64,000 nt of DNA from positions 124,001 through 188,000 of the forward strand of contig JARWBI010000004.1 in NCBI GenBank assembly GCA_029846755.1, read 5' to 3'. Of the stretch, positions 1 through 7,453 are shown in pieces (position 1 is the stretch's first letter; every line of letters starts with the position of its first letter). The stretch comes from Falsirhodobacter flavus. GTDB lineage: Bacteria > Pseudomonadota > Alphaproteobacteria > Rhodobacterales > Rhodobacteraceae. The notes under the pieces are model-generated. The model worked only from the letters and a program-made list of their open reading frames with translations. It was not told the DNA's origin and made no database searches. Position numbers and translations under genes: made by a program.

Positions 1-673
1 TGGCGACATTTCGGAATCCAACGGGATCGAGGTTCTGAACAAGGATCACGTCATCTGTCACCTGGACGATGGCGCGGACGTGTTCATGGAACTGACCGTC
101 AACACCGGCAAGGGCTATGTCTCGGCCGACAAGAACCGTCCCGAAGACGCACCGATCGGTCTGATTCCGATCGACGCGATCTACTCGCCGGTCAAGAAGG
201 TCAGCTATGACGTGCAGCCCACCCGCGAGGGCCAGGTGCTGGACTATGACAAGCTGACCCTGCGCGTCGAAACCGACGGCTCGCTGACCCCGGACGATGC
301 TGTGGCCTATGCTGCGCGCATCCTTCAGGACCAGCTCTCGATCTTCGTGAACTTCGAAGAGCCCGAGCAGGCCGGACGTCACGATGTCGAGGACGGGCTG
401 GAATTCAACCCGCTGCTTCTGAAGAAAGTCGACGAGCTGGAGCTTTCGGTCCGTTCGGCGAACTGCCTGAAGAACGACAACATCGTCTATATCGGCGATC
501 TGATCCAGAAGACCGAAGCCGAGATGCTCCGCACCCCGAACTTCGGCCGCAAGTCGCTGAACGAGATCAAGGAAGTGCTTTCGGGCATGGGCCTTCACCT
601 CGGGATGGACGTGGAAGACTGGCCGCCGGAAAACATCGAAGATCTGGCCAAGCGTTTCGAAGACCAGTTCTGA
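1..673 (+). CDS. rpoA: RNA polymerase alpha subunit, 3' part (partial)
   Basis: The gene is cut by the window edge and the reading frame is open from base 2. The first residues ([11 protein letters not shown]...) belong to the end of the alpha N-terminal domain, which dimerises and nucleates core assembly. The C-terminal domain follows, with its helix-hairpin-helix core ([13 protein letters not shown]...[12 protein letters not shown]...[13 protein letters not shown]), which contacts UP elements and activators. The ATG at 80 is internal and not the start. It sits 115 bp upstream of rplQ, the usual end of the alpha ribosomal operon. The gap to rplQ contains a short GC-rich hairpin near 678-693 but no T-run, so read-through into rplQ is expected. 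Confidence 0.97.
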   Translation, partial: GDISESNGIEVLNKDHVICHLDDGADVFMELTVNTGKGYVSADKNRPEDAPIGLIPIDAIYSPVKKVSYDVQPTREGQVLDYDKLTLRVETDGSLTPDDAVAYAARILQDQLSIFVNFEEPEQAGRHDVEDGLEFNPLLLKKVDELELSVRSANCLKNDNIVYIGDLIQKTEAEMLRTPNFGRKSLNEIKEVLSGMGLHLGMDVEDWPPENIEDLAKRFEDQF

Positions 674-788
674 GAAAAGGGGGCGAAAGCCCTCGCAAAT
701 GCCCGGACTGCCGGGGAAAACAAGGGCAATAACGCCCCAAGGTGAGCAGGTCGCACCCTGCCGGACAAAGCAAAGAAGGAATTGACCC

Positions 789-1208
789 ATGCGTCACGCA
801 CGTGGCTATCGCCGCCTTAACCGCACCCATGAACACCGCAAGGCGCTGTTCGCCAACATGTCGGGATCCTTGATCGAGCATGAGCAGATCAAGACGACCC
901 TGCCCAAGGCGAAAGAACTGCGCCCGATCATCGAAAAGCTGATCACGCTGGCGAAACGGGGCGATCTGCATGCACGTCGTCAGGCTGCCGCCCAGCTGAA
1001 AGAGGACAAGCATGTCGAGCGTCTGTTCGCCATCCTCGGCCCGCGCTACCAGAACCGTCAGGGCGGCTATGTCCGCATCCTGAAAGCCGGTTTCCGTTAC
1101 GGCGACATGGCTCCGATGGCGATCATCGAATTCGTGGACCGGGACACTTCTGCCAAGGGCGCAGCCGACCGCGCACGCCTTGAAGCCGAGGATGCTGTCG
1201 AAGCCTGA
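789..1208 (+). CDS. rplQ: 50S ribosomal protein L17
   Basis: This 139-residue protein begins [20 protein letters not shown], the invariant L17 N-terminus. It continues with the [11 protein letters not shown] and [18 protein letters not shown] blocks of the family. Length is normal for alphaproteobacterial L17, with an acidic C-terminal tail (about residues 125-139). A Shine-Dalgarno-like AAGAAGGA lies just upstream of the ATG. It is the last gene of the rpoA operon and is followed by a strong intrinsic terminator. Confidence 0.97.
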   Translation: MRHARGYRRLNRTHEHRKALFANMSGSLIEHEQIKTTLPKAKELRPIIEKLITLAKRGDLHARRQAAAQLKEDKHVERLFAILGPRYQNRQGGYVRILKAGFRYGDMAPMAIIEFVDRDTSAKGAADRARLEAEDAVEA

Positions 1209-1234
1209 TTCGTCAGGAAAGCGCAGCAAGGATC

Positions 1235-1258
1235 AACCCGCCGAAAGGCGGGTTTTTT
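1235..1258 (+). terminator. Intrinsic terminator after rplQ
   Basis: An 8-bp stem (AACCCGCC / GGCGGGTT) with a GAAA tetraloop is followed by a T-rich run. It lies 26 bp after the rplQ stop and should end the rpoA-rplQ transcript before luxR. Confidence 0.9.
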
Positions 1259-1290
1259 CATTTTCCCGTTAAACGCGAATTAACCTCTAA

Positions 1291-1318
1291 CCAATTAATC
1301 AAGTTTGCAGATAATTGG
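1291..1318. promoter_or_regulatory. Inverted repeat upstream of luxR, candidate operator
   Basis: Perfect 7-bp arms CCAATTA (1291-1297) and TAATTGG (1312-1318) are separated by 14 bp, so the arm centres are 21 bp apart, two helical turns. The site is in an AT-rich 150-bp stretch between the rplQ terminator and the luxR start at 1413, about 95 bp upstream. It is a plausible dimer-binding operator for a regulator of luxR. It does not match the classical lux-box consensus well, and the regulator is unknown. Confidence 0.4.
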
Positions 1319-1412
1319 AACGATTCGGCCGGAATCATGACCCCGGTGTCTGGATAGAATGATAAGGCTATCTTAAAGTTTCAACAGACCCGCGCAACTT
1401 ATCGAAATAGAC

Positions 1413-2027
1413 ATGTCCTCAGTTAAATCTGGCATTGATCTCGAACTTCATCAGCTGTCGCTTCTGGCGACTGCCGGCTATTTTCTGGGCCTGCATATCA
1501 GGTTCACGTCGCCGCTGCTGACGTTCCAGACCTACAACCAGAAGTGGATCGACCATTATACGGAAAATGGTTTCGTTCTTCGGGATCCGATGACGGCATG
1601 GGGTTTCAGCAAGGTCGGTCGTATCCGTTGGAGCGATCCGGACCTGCCTGATCCGTTCGGCCTTTTTACCGAAGCAGCGAAATTCGGCCTCAATTACGGG
1701 GTGACGGTTTCCTGCGGGCCGATCAAGTCGCGGACCATCGCAAGCCTAGCGCGCGATGACAGGGAATTCCGGGAAGCCGAGATCGACAAGATCACCGCCA
1801 TCGTGCAGCGGTTGCACGAGATGACGGAGCCTCCCGAGGAACTCACGCAGGCCCAGGTCGAGGCGCTGCGGTGTATTGCTGGGGGCGATCGACATGCGGC
1901 AGCTGCCGAAAAACTTGGGATCTCCGAAAGCGCGCTGAAGGCCCGGATATCTTCGGCACGAGTGCGGCTCATGGCACGCACGACGGCCGAAGCCATACAG
2001 CGCGCGAAGGATTATCGACTGATCTGA
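1413..2027 (+). CDS. LuxR-family quorum-sensing transcriptional regulator
   Basis: The 204-residue protein has an N-terminal autoinducer-binding domain (about 10-130) and a C-terminal helix-turn-helix (about 140-200, ELTQAQVEALRCIAGG...AAEKLGISESALKARI). Trp45, Tyr49, Asp58 and Trp73 fall at the spacing of the acyl-homoserine-lactone ligands of LuxR/TraR (W57, Y61, D70, W85). It should therefore bind an AHL and act on DNA in the cytoplasm. It is shorter than the usual 235-250 residues, mainly at the N-terminus and in the linker. It lies 50 bp upstream of a luxI gene on the same strand, which suggests a cognate pair. The GC of its upstream region is clearly lower than that of flanking genes. 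Confidence 0.88.
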   Translation: MSSVKSGIDLELHQLSLLATAGYFLGLHIRFTSPLLTFQTYNQKWIDHYTENGFVLRDPMTAWGFSKVGRIRWSDPDLPDPFGLFTEAAKFGLNYGVTVSCGPIKSRTIASLARDDREFREAEIDKITAIVQRLHEMTEPPEELTQAQVEALRCIAGGDRHAAAAEKLGISESALKARISSARVRLMARTTAEAIQRAKDYRLI

Positions 2028-2077
2028 TTGATCGCCCTCCTGACGGTTTACCACCACCAACCCTGCAGGAGGCTATA

Positions 2078-2668
2078 ATGCAGACCACGACCCTTTCCTT
2101 TGCCAACATCCACAACCATGGCGAGCTTTTCGCGAACATGCTTCGCGCAAGGCGTGAGCTTTTTATTGTCCACAACAAGTGGAACCTCCCCGAGGCAATG
2201 GGAATGGAATATGACCAATACGACACTCCGGCCAGCCGCTGGGTTGTCGTGCATGACGAACTGGGGCGCGTTCTTGCGGGCAACCGCCTGACGCCCACCA
2301 CGACGAAATGCGGCATCTATACCTACATGATCCGCGACGCACAGCGCGGGCTGCTGGAAACCATTCCCGAAACGCTCCTCTATAAGGAGGCCCCGGTCGC
2401 CGAAAACATCTGGGAAAGCTCTCGCCTGTTCGTGGCCCATGATGTGCCGATGAACATGCGCCGGGCGGTCCATGCGAAACTGGTCAGCGAACTTGGCGCG
2501 GCGGCACGTCGGCTGGGTGCGACCCACTGCTTGACGCTCTTGAACGCAAACTGGCCGCGCTGGGCCGGGCGCGTGGGTGTCGACATGACCGCCATGGGCC
2601 CGGTGATGGAGATCGAGAACGTGAACAACCAGGTCGTTTCCATGGACTTCACCAAGGCACTGCATTGA
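2078..2668 (+). CDS. Acyl-homoserine-lactone synthase (LuxI family)
   Basis: This 196-residue autoinducer synthase makes an acyl-homoserine lactone from S-adenosylmethionine and acyl-ACP. The family-invariant residues occur at the same numbers as in LuxI: Phe29, Trp35, Glu44, Asp46, Asp49 and Arg70. There is also an ESSR motif at 113-116. The ATG at 2078 is chosen because a strong Shine-Dalgarno (CAGGAGG, 2066-2072) lies 5 bp upstream. The reading frame is open further upstream into luxR, but that extension is not family-like. The acyl-chain length cannot be told from sequence. A long hairpin follows directly and may terminate the luxRI transcript. Confidence 0.93.
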   Translation: MQTTTLSFANIHNHGELFANMLRARRELFIVHNKWNLPEAMGMEYDQYDTPASRWVVVHDELGRVLAGNRLTPTTTKCGIYTYMIRDAQRGLLETIPETLLYKEAPVAENIWESSRLFVAHDVPMNMRRAVHAKLVSELGAAARRLGATHCLTLLNANWPRWAGRVGVDMTAMGPVMEIENVNNQVVSMDFTKALH

Positions 2669-2683
2669 CGCCTTTCAACACAG

Positions 2684-2713
2684 GGCCATCGCGCATATCT
2701 ATGTGCGATGGCC
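2684..2713 (+). terminator. Long hairpin between luxI and rarA, covering the rarA start codon
   Basis: GGCCATCGC (2684-2692) pairs with GCGATGGCC (2705-2713). The stem continues inward through CAT/ATG after one G-T pair to a 4-nt loop, giving about 13 bp in total. A T-rich GATCTTTTC follows, so it looks like a luxI terminator. However, the rarA ATG (2708-2710) is inside the 3' arm, so the same element could sequester the rarA start. Confidence 0.65.
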
Positions 2714-4018
2714 GATCTTTTCGACACGCTGCCTGAACGACCGGCACCGACGGGCAATCGCCCGCTGGCCGACCGCCTGCGCCCGCAGGCCCTGTCCGAC
2801 GTGATCGGGCAGGGGCGCATCCTTTCGCCCGAAGGGCCGCTTGGCACGATGCTGGCGGCGGGCAGCCTGTCGTCGATCATCCTCTGGGGGCCGCCCGGTG
2901 TCGGCAAGACGACCATCGCGCGTCTGCTCGCGTCCGAGACCGATCTGGCCTTCGTGCAGATCAGCGCGATCTTCACCGGCGTTCCCGACCTGCGAAAGGT
3001 ATTCGAAACGGCACGGCTGCGCCGCCAGAACGGGCAAGGGACACTGCTGTTCGTGGACGAGATCCACCGCTTCAACAAGGCGCAGCAGGACAGCTTCCTG
3101 CCGCATATGGAGGACGGGACCATCCTTCTGGTCGGCGCCACGACGGAAAACCCCAGTTTCGAGTTGAACGCCGCCGTCCTGTCCCGTGCGCAGGTCATCG
3201 TGCTGGAACGCCTGACGCTGGCCGATCTGGAACGGATGGCTCAGCGGGCCGAGCAGGAATTGGGCCGCGCCCTGCCGCTGGACGGCGAGGCGCGCGAGGC
3301 GATGCTGGAGATGGCCGACGGCGACGGGCGCGCGCTTTTGAACCTGATCGAACAGGTGGCCGCGTGGAAGCTGGACCGCGTGCTGGACAAGCAGGCGCTG
3401 TCGGCCCGCCTGATGCGCCGCGCAGCCAAATACGACAAGTCGGGCGAGGAGCACTACAACCTCATTTCTGCCCTGCACAAATCCGTTCGGGGATCGGACC
3501 CGGATGCCGCGATCTATTGGTTCGCCCGGATGTTGGAGGGGGGCGAGGATCCCCGTTACCTTGCCCGCCGCGTGCTGAAGATGGCGATCGAGGATATCGG
3601 CCTCGCAGATCCGCAGGCGCAGGCCTATTGTCTGGAGGCATGGCAGACATATGAACGCCTCGGCAGCCCGGAGGGCGATCAGGCCATCGGCAATGCGGTG
3701 ATCTATCTGGCGCTGGCGCCAAAATCGAACGCGTCCTACATGGCGCACAAGAATGCGATGGTCGCGGCGAAGAAGTCGGGTTCTGAACCACCGCCGCTGC
3801 ATATCCGCAATGCCCCAACCCGGATGATGAAGGATCTGGGTTACGGCGCGGAATACCAATACGACCATGATGCCGAGGATGCCTTTTCGGGGCAGAACTA
3901 TTTTCCCGAAGGGATGAAGCGCCCCGTGCTCTATTCCCCACCCGAACGCGGATACGAGCGCGAGTTGAACAAGCGTATCGAGTATTTCGCAAAGCTGCGT
4001 GCCAAGCGTCAGGGTTGA
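2708..4018 (+). CDS. rarA: Replication-associated recombination protein A (AAA+ ATPase)
   Basis: This 436-residue RarA/MgsA/WRNIP1-family AAA+ ATPase acts at stalled replication forks in the cytoplasm. Walker A is GPPGVGKT (61-68), Walker B LLFVDE (113-118), and sensor-1 is GATTENPSFELN. The C-terminal half carries the MgsA oligomerisation block, for example SVRGSDPDAAIYWFARML and EDPRYLARR. The start at 2708 gives the family N-terminus (ADLFDTLPERPAP). It has no clear Shine-Dalgarno and lies within a hairpin, so translation may be leaderless or structure-controlled. Confidence 0.95.
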   Translation: MADLFDTLPERPAPTGNRPLADRLRPQALSDVIGQGRILSPEGPLGTMLAAGSLSSIILWGPPGVGKTTIARLLASETDLAFVQISAIFTGVPDLRKVFETARLRRQNGQGTLLFVDEIHRFNKAQQDSFLPHMEDGTILLVGATTENPSFELNAAVLSRAQVIVLERLTLADLERMAQRAEQELGRALPLDGEAREAMLEMADGDGRALLNLIEQVAAWKLDRVLDKQALSARLMRRAAKYDKSGEEHYNLISALHKSVRGSDPDAAIYWFARMLEGGEDPRYLARRVLKMAIEDIGLADPQAQAYCLEAWQTYERLGSPEGDQAIGNAVIYLALAPKSNASYMAHKNAMVAAKKSGSEPPPLHIRNAPTRMMKDLGYGAEYQYDHDAEDAFSGQNYFPEGMKRPVLYSPPERGYERELNKRIEYFAKLRAKRQG

Positions 4019-4049
4019 CATTCCACCCCTGCGGACCCAAGGAACGCCC

Positions 4050-4388
4050 ATGTTTCTGACCCTTTCGCAAGTCGCCCTTGGCGGAGCCGCCGGTTCCGTG
4101 CTGCGCTACCTTCTGGTGGCGCAGGTGCGCGCGCCCATGGGCACGCTGGCGGTGAACGTGATCGGGTCTTTCGTGATGGGCATTCTTGCCGCCACGCTGA
4201 TCCGCTGGCAGCCGCTGTTGATGACTGGGCTGCTGGGCGGGTTCACGACCTTCTCCGCCTTCTCGCTGGATGCGGTGCGGTTGTGGCAGGATCAGCCGGG
4301 GGCGGCGATCGCCTATGTCGCAGGGTCGGTCCTGCTTTCCATTTTCGCGCTGGCCTTGGGTGCATGGCTCGCAAGGGGGTTCCAATGA
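4050..4388 (+). CDS. crcB: Fluoride ion channel CrcB/Fluc
   Basis: The 112-residue membrane protein forms dual-topology dimeric F- channels that export fluoride. It shows the family motifs GGAAGSVLRY near the N-terminus, GTLAVNVIGSFVMG in the second helix, and GLLGGFTTFSAFSLDAVRLW in the third, holding the Phe-box and the Na+-site turn. There are four predicted membrane segments. The start at 4050 is preferred over an upstream in-frame ATG because it gives the normal N-terminus. Its stop overlaps the next start (ATGA), so it is cotranslated with the pseudouridine synthase gene. No fluoride riboswitch motif was recognised in the 30-bp gap to rarA. Confidence 0.93.
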   Translation: MFLTLSQVALGGAAGSVLRYLLVAQVRAPMGTLAVNVIGSFVMGILAATLIRWQPLLMTGLLGGFTTFSAFSLDAVRLWQDQPGAAIAYVAGSVLLSIFALALGAWLARGFQ

Positions 4389-5410
4389 GCGTCCAGATCG
4401 TGACGATTTCCGAGGATGACGGCGAACAGCGTCTGGACAAGTGGTTCAAGCGCCGTTTTCCGCAGGTGACGCAGGGTCAGGTCGAAAAGATGTGCCGCAC
4501 AGGGCAGGTCCGCGTCGATGGCGGGCGGGCCAAGGCGTCCGACCGCGTGGTGCCGGGCCAGCAGGTCCGCGTGCCGCCGCTGCCCGAAGGGTCCGCGCCC
4601 GCGCCGGATGCAAAGGGCATCAGCGCCGCCGATGCGAAGATGATCCAGAACGCCGTCATCTTCAAAGACGAACATCTGATCGTGCTGAACAAGCCGCCGG
4701 GGCTGCCGTCGCAGGGCGGATCGGGGCAGGGAGAGCGGCATGTGGACGCTTTGGCCGACGCGCTGAAGTTCGGCTACAAGGACAAGCCCAAGCTGGTCCA
4801 CCGGCTGGACAAGGACACGTCGGGCGTTCTGATGCTGGCCCGCACCGACCGCGTGGCGCGGGCGCTGTCCGAGGCGCTGCGCCACCGCAACGCCCGCAAG
4901 ATCTACTGGGCGCTGGTGGCAGGCGTTCCGAACCCGCGCAAGGGGTCGATCAAATACGGGCTGGAGAAGATCGGCCGCCGTGGCGACGAGAAGATGCATT
5001 GCGTCCATCCCGCCAAGATGGCCGACCATCCGAACGCGAAACGCGCGCATACCGATTTCTTCGTGCTGTGGTTCCTTGGCACCCGCATGTCGTGGATGGC
5101 GCTGGAGCCGGTGACGGGCCGCACCCACCAGCTTCGCGCCCATATGGCCGAGATGGGGCACCCGATCCTTGGCGACGGCAAATACGGGGGCAGCGCGTCG
5201 GAGAACCTCGGCGATGGCTGGGGCGCGTCGGTGGGCGGCGATGTCAGCAAGAAGCTTCATCTGCACGCAAGGCAGCTGACAATCGAGCATCCGATCACCA
5301 AGGCGGCGATGACCTTCGTGGCGCCGCTGCCCGACCATATGAAGCGGACGTGGAACATGCTGGACTGGAAGGAAGGCGACGTGCCTGCCGACCCGTTCGG
5401 AGACGCGTGA
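4385..5410 (+). CDS. rluC: 23S rRNA pseudouridine synthase, RluC type
   Basis: The 341-residue RluA-family enzyme has an N-terminal S4 RNA-binding domain (about 14-75) and a catalytic domain from about 90. The signature HRLDKDTSG (139-147) holds the catalytic Asp142, and the GRTHQLRAH motif is present. It isomerises uridines in 23S rRNA. The RluC assignment (positions 955, 2504 and 2580 in E. coli) is by overall family likeness and is less certain than the family itself. It overlaps crcB by 4 bp upstream, and its stop overlaps the following ATG by 1 bp. Confidence 0.9.
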   Translation: MSVQIVTISEDDGEQRLDKWFKRRFPQVTQGQVEKMCRTGQVRVDGGRAKASDRVVPGQQVRVPPLPEGSAPAPDAKGISAADAKMIQNAVIFKDEHLIVLNKPPGLPSQGGSGQGERHVDALADALKFGYKDKPKLVHRLDKDTSGVLMLARTDRVARALSEALRHRNARKIYWALVAGVPNPRKGSIKYGLEKIGRRGDEKMHCVHPAKMADHPNAKRAHTDFFVLWFLGTRMSWMALEPVTGRTHQLRAHMAEMGHPILGDGKYGGSASENLGDGWGASVGGDVSKKLHLHARQLTIEHPITKAAMTFVAPLPDHMKRTWNMLDWKEGDVPADPFGDA

Positions 5411-6108
5411 TGTCGGGCTGGGCTGCGAAACGGTTCTGGAAGGATGCCACGGTCACAGAGGCGCATGGCGGATTTTCCATCCTGCTGGACGGGCGCGGGG
5501 TGAAGACCCCCGCCAAGACACCGCTGACGGTCCCGACCCGCGCATTGGCCGAGGCCATGGCGGCGGAATGGCAGGCGCAGGAGGGCACCATCCGTCCGGA
5601 CACGATGCCGCTGACCCGCGCGGCCAATTCGGCCATCGACAAGGTCGTTCCGCTGTTCGACGCGGTGGTGGGCGAGGTTGCGGGTTTCGGCGCCAGCGAT
5701 CTGCTCTGTTATCGCGGGGAAGGGGAACTGGCGGGCCGCCAGCGCGCGTGGGATGCACTGCTGGACTGGTCGCGCGACGATCTGGGCGCGCCGCTGCATG
5801 TCACGACAGGCATCGTTCCCGTCGATCAGCCGGTGGACTCGGTCGCGACCCTGCGCGCCCATGTTGCGGCGCTCGGCCCGTTCGAGCTGGTCGCGCTGCA
5901 CGACCTCGTGGCGATCTCCGGCTCGCTGGTGTTGGGGCTTGCCGTTCACCGCGGGCGGATTTCGGCGGCGGAAGCCTTTGCCCTGTCCCGCATCGACGAG
6001 GCATGGCAGGCCGAGAAATGGGGCGTGGACGAAGATGCCGCCGAGGCGGATGAAAAGCGTTTGCAGGCCTTCCTGACCGCCGACCGATTCTTGGCATTGT
6101 GTCGGTAA
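5410..6108 (+). CDS. ATP12-family F1-ATPase assembly chaperone
   Basis: The 232-residue protein matches the ATP12 family of alphaproteobacteria and mitochondria. In mitochondria ATP12 binds the F1 alpha subunit before hexamer assembly. The N-terminal block FSILLDGRGVKTPAKTPL and the middle segment MPLTRAANSAIDKV are typical. The C-terminal LSRIDEAWQAEKWGVDEDA...R block is the most conserved part of the family. Translation is coupled to rluC (TGATG). It is followed by a hairpin terminator. The ATP synthase genes are not in this window. Confidence 0.9.
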   Translation: MSGWAAKRFWKDATVTEAHGGFSILLDGRGVKTPAKTPLTVPTRALAEAMAAEWQAQEGTIRPDTMPLTRAANSAIDKVVPLFDAVVGEVAGFGASDLLCYRGEGELAGRQRAWDALLDWSRDDLGAPLHVTTGIVPVDQPVDSVATLRAHVAALGPFELVALHDLVAISGSLVLGLAVHRGRISAAEAFALSRIDEAWQAEKWGVDEDAAEADEKRLQAFLTADRFLALCR

Positions 6109-6110
6109 CA

Positions 6111-6136
6111 ACATTGCCCGCAGGTTGGGCAAATGT
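6111..6136 (+). terminator. Probable intrinsic terminator after the ATP12 gene
   Basis: ACATTGCCC and GGGCAAATGT form a stem of about 10 bp with one bulged A and a 7-nt loop. It lies 3 bp after the stop. The T-run is weak (TTCGTTAACTT). Confidence 0.6.
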
Positions 6137-6320
6137 TCGTTAACTTGCGCGCTGCCTGTTATGGCGGCGGCAAAGTCCGAAAAATTATGCAGAAATCGCG
6201 GCTGCTCTTGACGGCTGCGCTGCGATGGGCGGAAACTGGACCCATGCTGGGGGCGCGGTCCGAACGGATCGTGAAAAGCACATAAGCCCGGACAAGGGCA
6301 AAAATCAGGATGAGGTTCCT

Positions 6321-7337
6321 ATGACTAAAACCGTTTTCTTCGGCACTCTGACAGTGGCGGGGCTTGCGGCGGGGCTGGCATCTGCCGCCACGCTTGATGA
6401 CGTCAAGGCACGCGGAGAGCTGAACTGCGGTGTGAACCCGGGGCTGGTCGGCTTTGCCGCGCCTGACGCAAGCGGCACATGGGCGGGCTTCGACGTCTCG
6501 CTGTGCCGCGCGGTCGCCGCAGCCGTCCTGGGCGATCCGCAGAAGGTGCGTTTCGTTCCCACCACCGCCGAAACCCGTTTCACCGCTCTTGCATCGGGCG
6601 AGATCGACCTGCTGGCGCGGAACACCACCTGGACCTTCTCGCGCGATACCGACCTGTCGATGGATTTCGCGGGCGTGAACTATTACGACGGGCAGGGCTT
6701 CATGGTGCGCCAGGATCTGGGCGTGACCTCGGCCAAGGAACTGGACGGCGCGACCGTCTGCATCCAGACCGGCACCACGACCGAGCTGAACCTTGCCGAC
6801 TATTTTACCGCCAATGGCATGACCTATACCCCCGTCGCGATCCAGTCGAACGCCGAGGGTGAGCAGCAGTATCTGGCCGGCGGCTGCGATGCCTATACCA
6901 CAGACATCTCGGGCCTCGCATCCACCCGCGCGGCTTTCGCCGATCCGGAAAACCACGTCATCCTGCCTGAAGTGATCTCGAAAGAGCCGCTTGGGCCGGC
7001 CGTGCGCCACGGCGACAACCAGTGGGGCGATGTCGTCCGCTGGACGCTGAACGCGCTGATCGCCGCCGAGGAATACGGCGTCACCGCAGCCAATGTCGAA
7101 GACATGGCCGCCAATTCGCCCAACCCCGAGATCAAGCGCCTTCTGGGCACCGAGGGCGAGCTGGGTGCAATGACCGGCCTGGACAACGATTGGGCCAAGC
7201 GCGTCATCGCCGCAACCGGCAACTATGGCGAGATCTTCTCGGCCACCATCGGCGAGGAAACCCCGATCGGTCTGGCGCGCGGTCTGAACGCGCAATGGAC
7301 CCAAGGCGGGCTGCTCTACGCCCAGCCCTTCCGCTGA
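6321..7337 (+). CDS. aapJ: General L-amino acid ABC transporter, periplasmic binding protein
   Basis: The 338-residue protein has a signal peptide (about 1-22, MTKTVFFGTLTVAGLAAGLA...) and a type-3 solute-binding fold beginning TLDDVKARGELNCGVNPGLVGF. Family landmarks are AGFDVSLCRAVAAAVLGDP, EIDLLARNTTWTFSRD and GGCDAYTTDISGL. AapJ/BztA proteins bind a broad range of amino acids for AapQMP. The start at 6321 has AGGATGAGG upstream. The gene leads the aapJQMP operon and is separated from aapQ by a perfect hairpin, the usual device for expressing more binding protein than permease. Confidence 0.95.
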   Translation: MTKTVFFGTLTVAGLAAGLASAATLDDVKARGELNCGVNPGLVGFAAPDASGTWAGFDVSLCRAVAAAVLGDPQKVRFVPTTAETRFTALASGEIDLLARNTTWTFSRDTDLSMDFAGVNYYDGQGFMVRQDLGVTSAKELDGATVCIQTGTTTELNLADYFTANGMTYTPVAIQSNAEGEQQYLAGGCDAYTTDISGLASTRAAFADPENHVILPEVISKEPLGPAVRHGDNQWGDVVRWTLNALIAAEEYGVTAANVEDMAANSPNPEIKRLLGTEGELGAMTGLDNDWAKRVIAATGNYGEIFSATIGEETPIGLARGLNAQWTQGGLLYAQPFR

Positions 7338-7347
7338 TCCGATAAAC

Positions 7348-7370
7348 GGGGGCGCGGCCGACGCGCCCCC
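7348..7370 (+). terminator. Intercistronic hairpin between aapJ and aapQ
   Basis: A perfect 9-bp GC stem (GGGGGCGCG / CGCGCCCCC) has a 5-nt loop and lies 10 bp after the aapJ stop. No long T-run follows. It is best read as a partial terminator or an RNA-stabilising hairpin that raises aapJ mRNA relative to the permease genes. Confidence 0.75.
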
Positions 7371-7453
7371 TCTCCAATTCCAATTCGATCTGTCCGGGCG
7401 CAACGACGCCATATCGCCATAAAGGCCGGACGAGTCGTTCCAGGGGGAAATAC

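Noticed and set aside
1871-2077. Upstream extension of the luxI reading frame into luxR
   Set aside because: It overlaps the luxR coding region in another frame, has no family likeness, and a strong Shine-Dalgarno marks the ATG at 2078.
7348-7370. A true end of transcription after aapJ
   Set aside because: No T-run follows and aapQMP need the same message; a partial terminator or stabiliser is the better reading.
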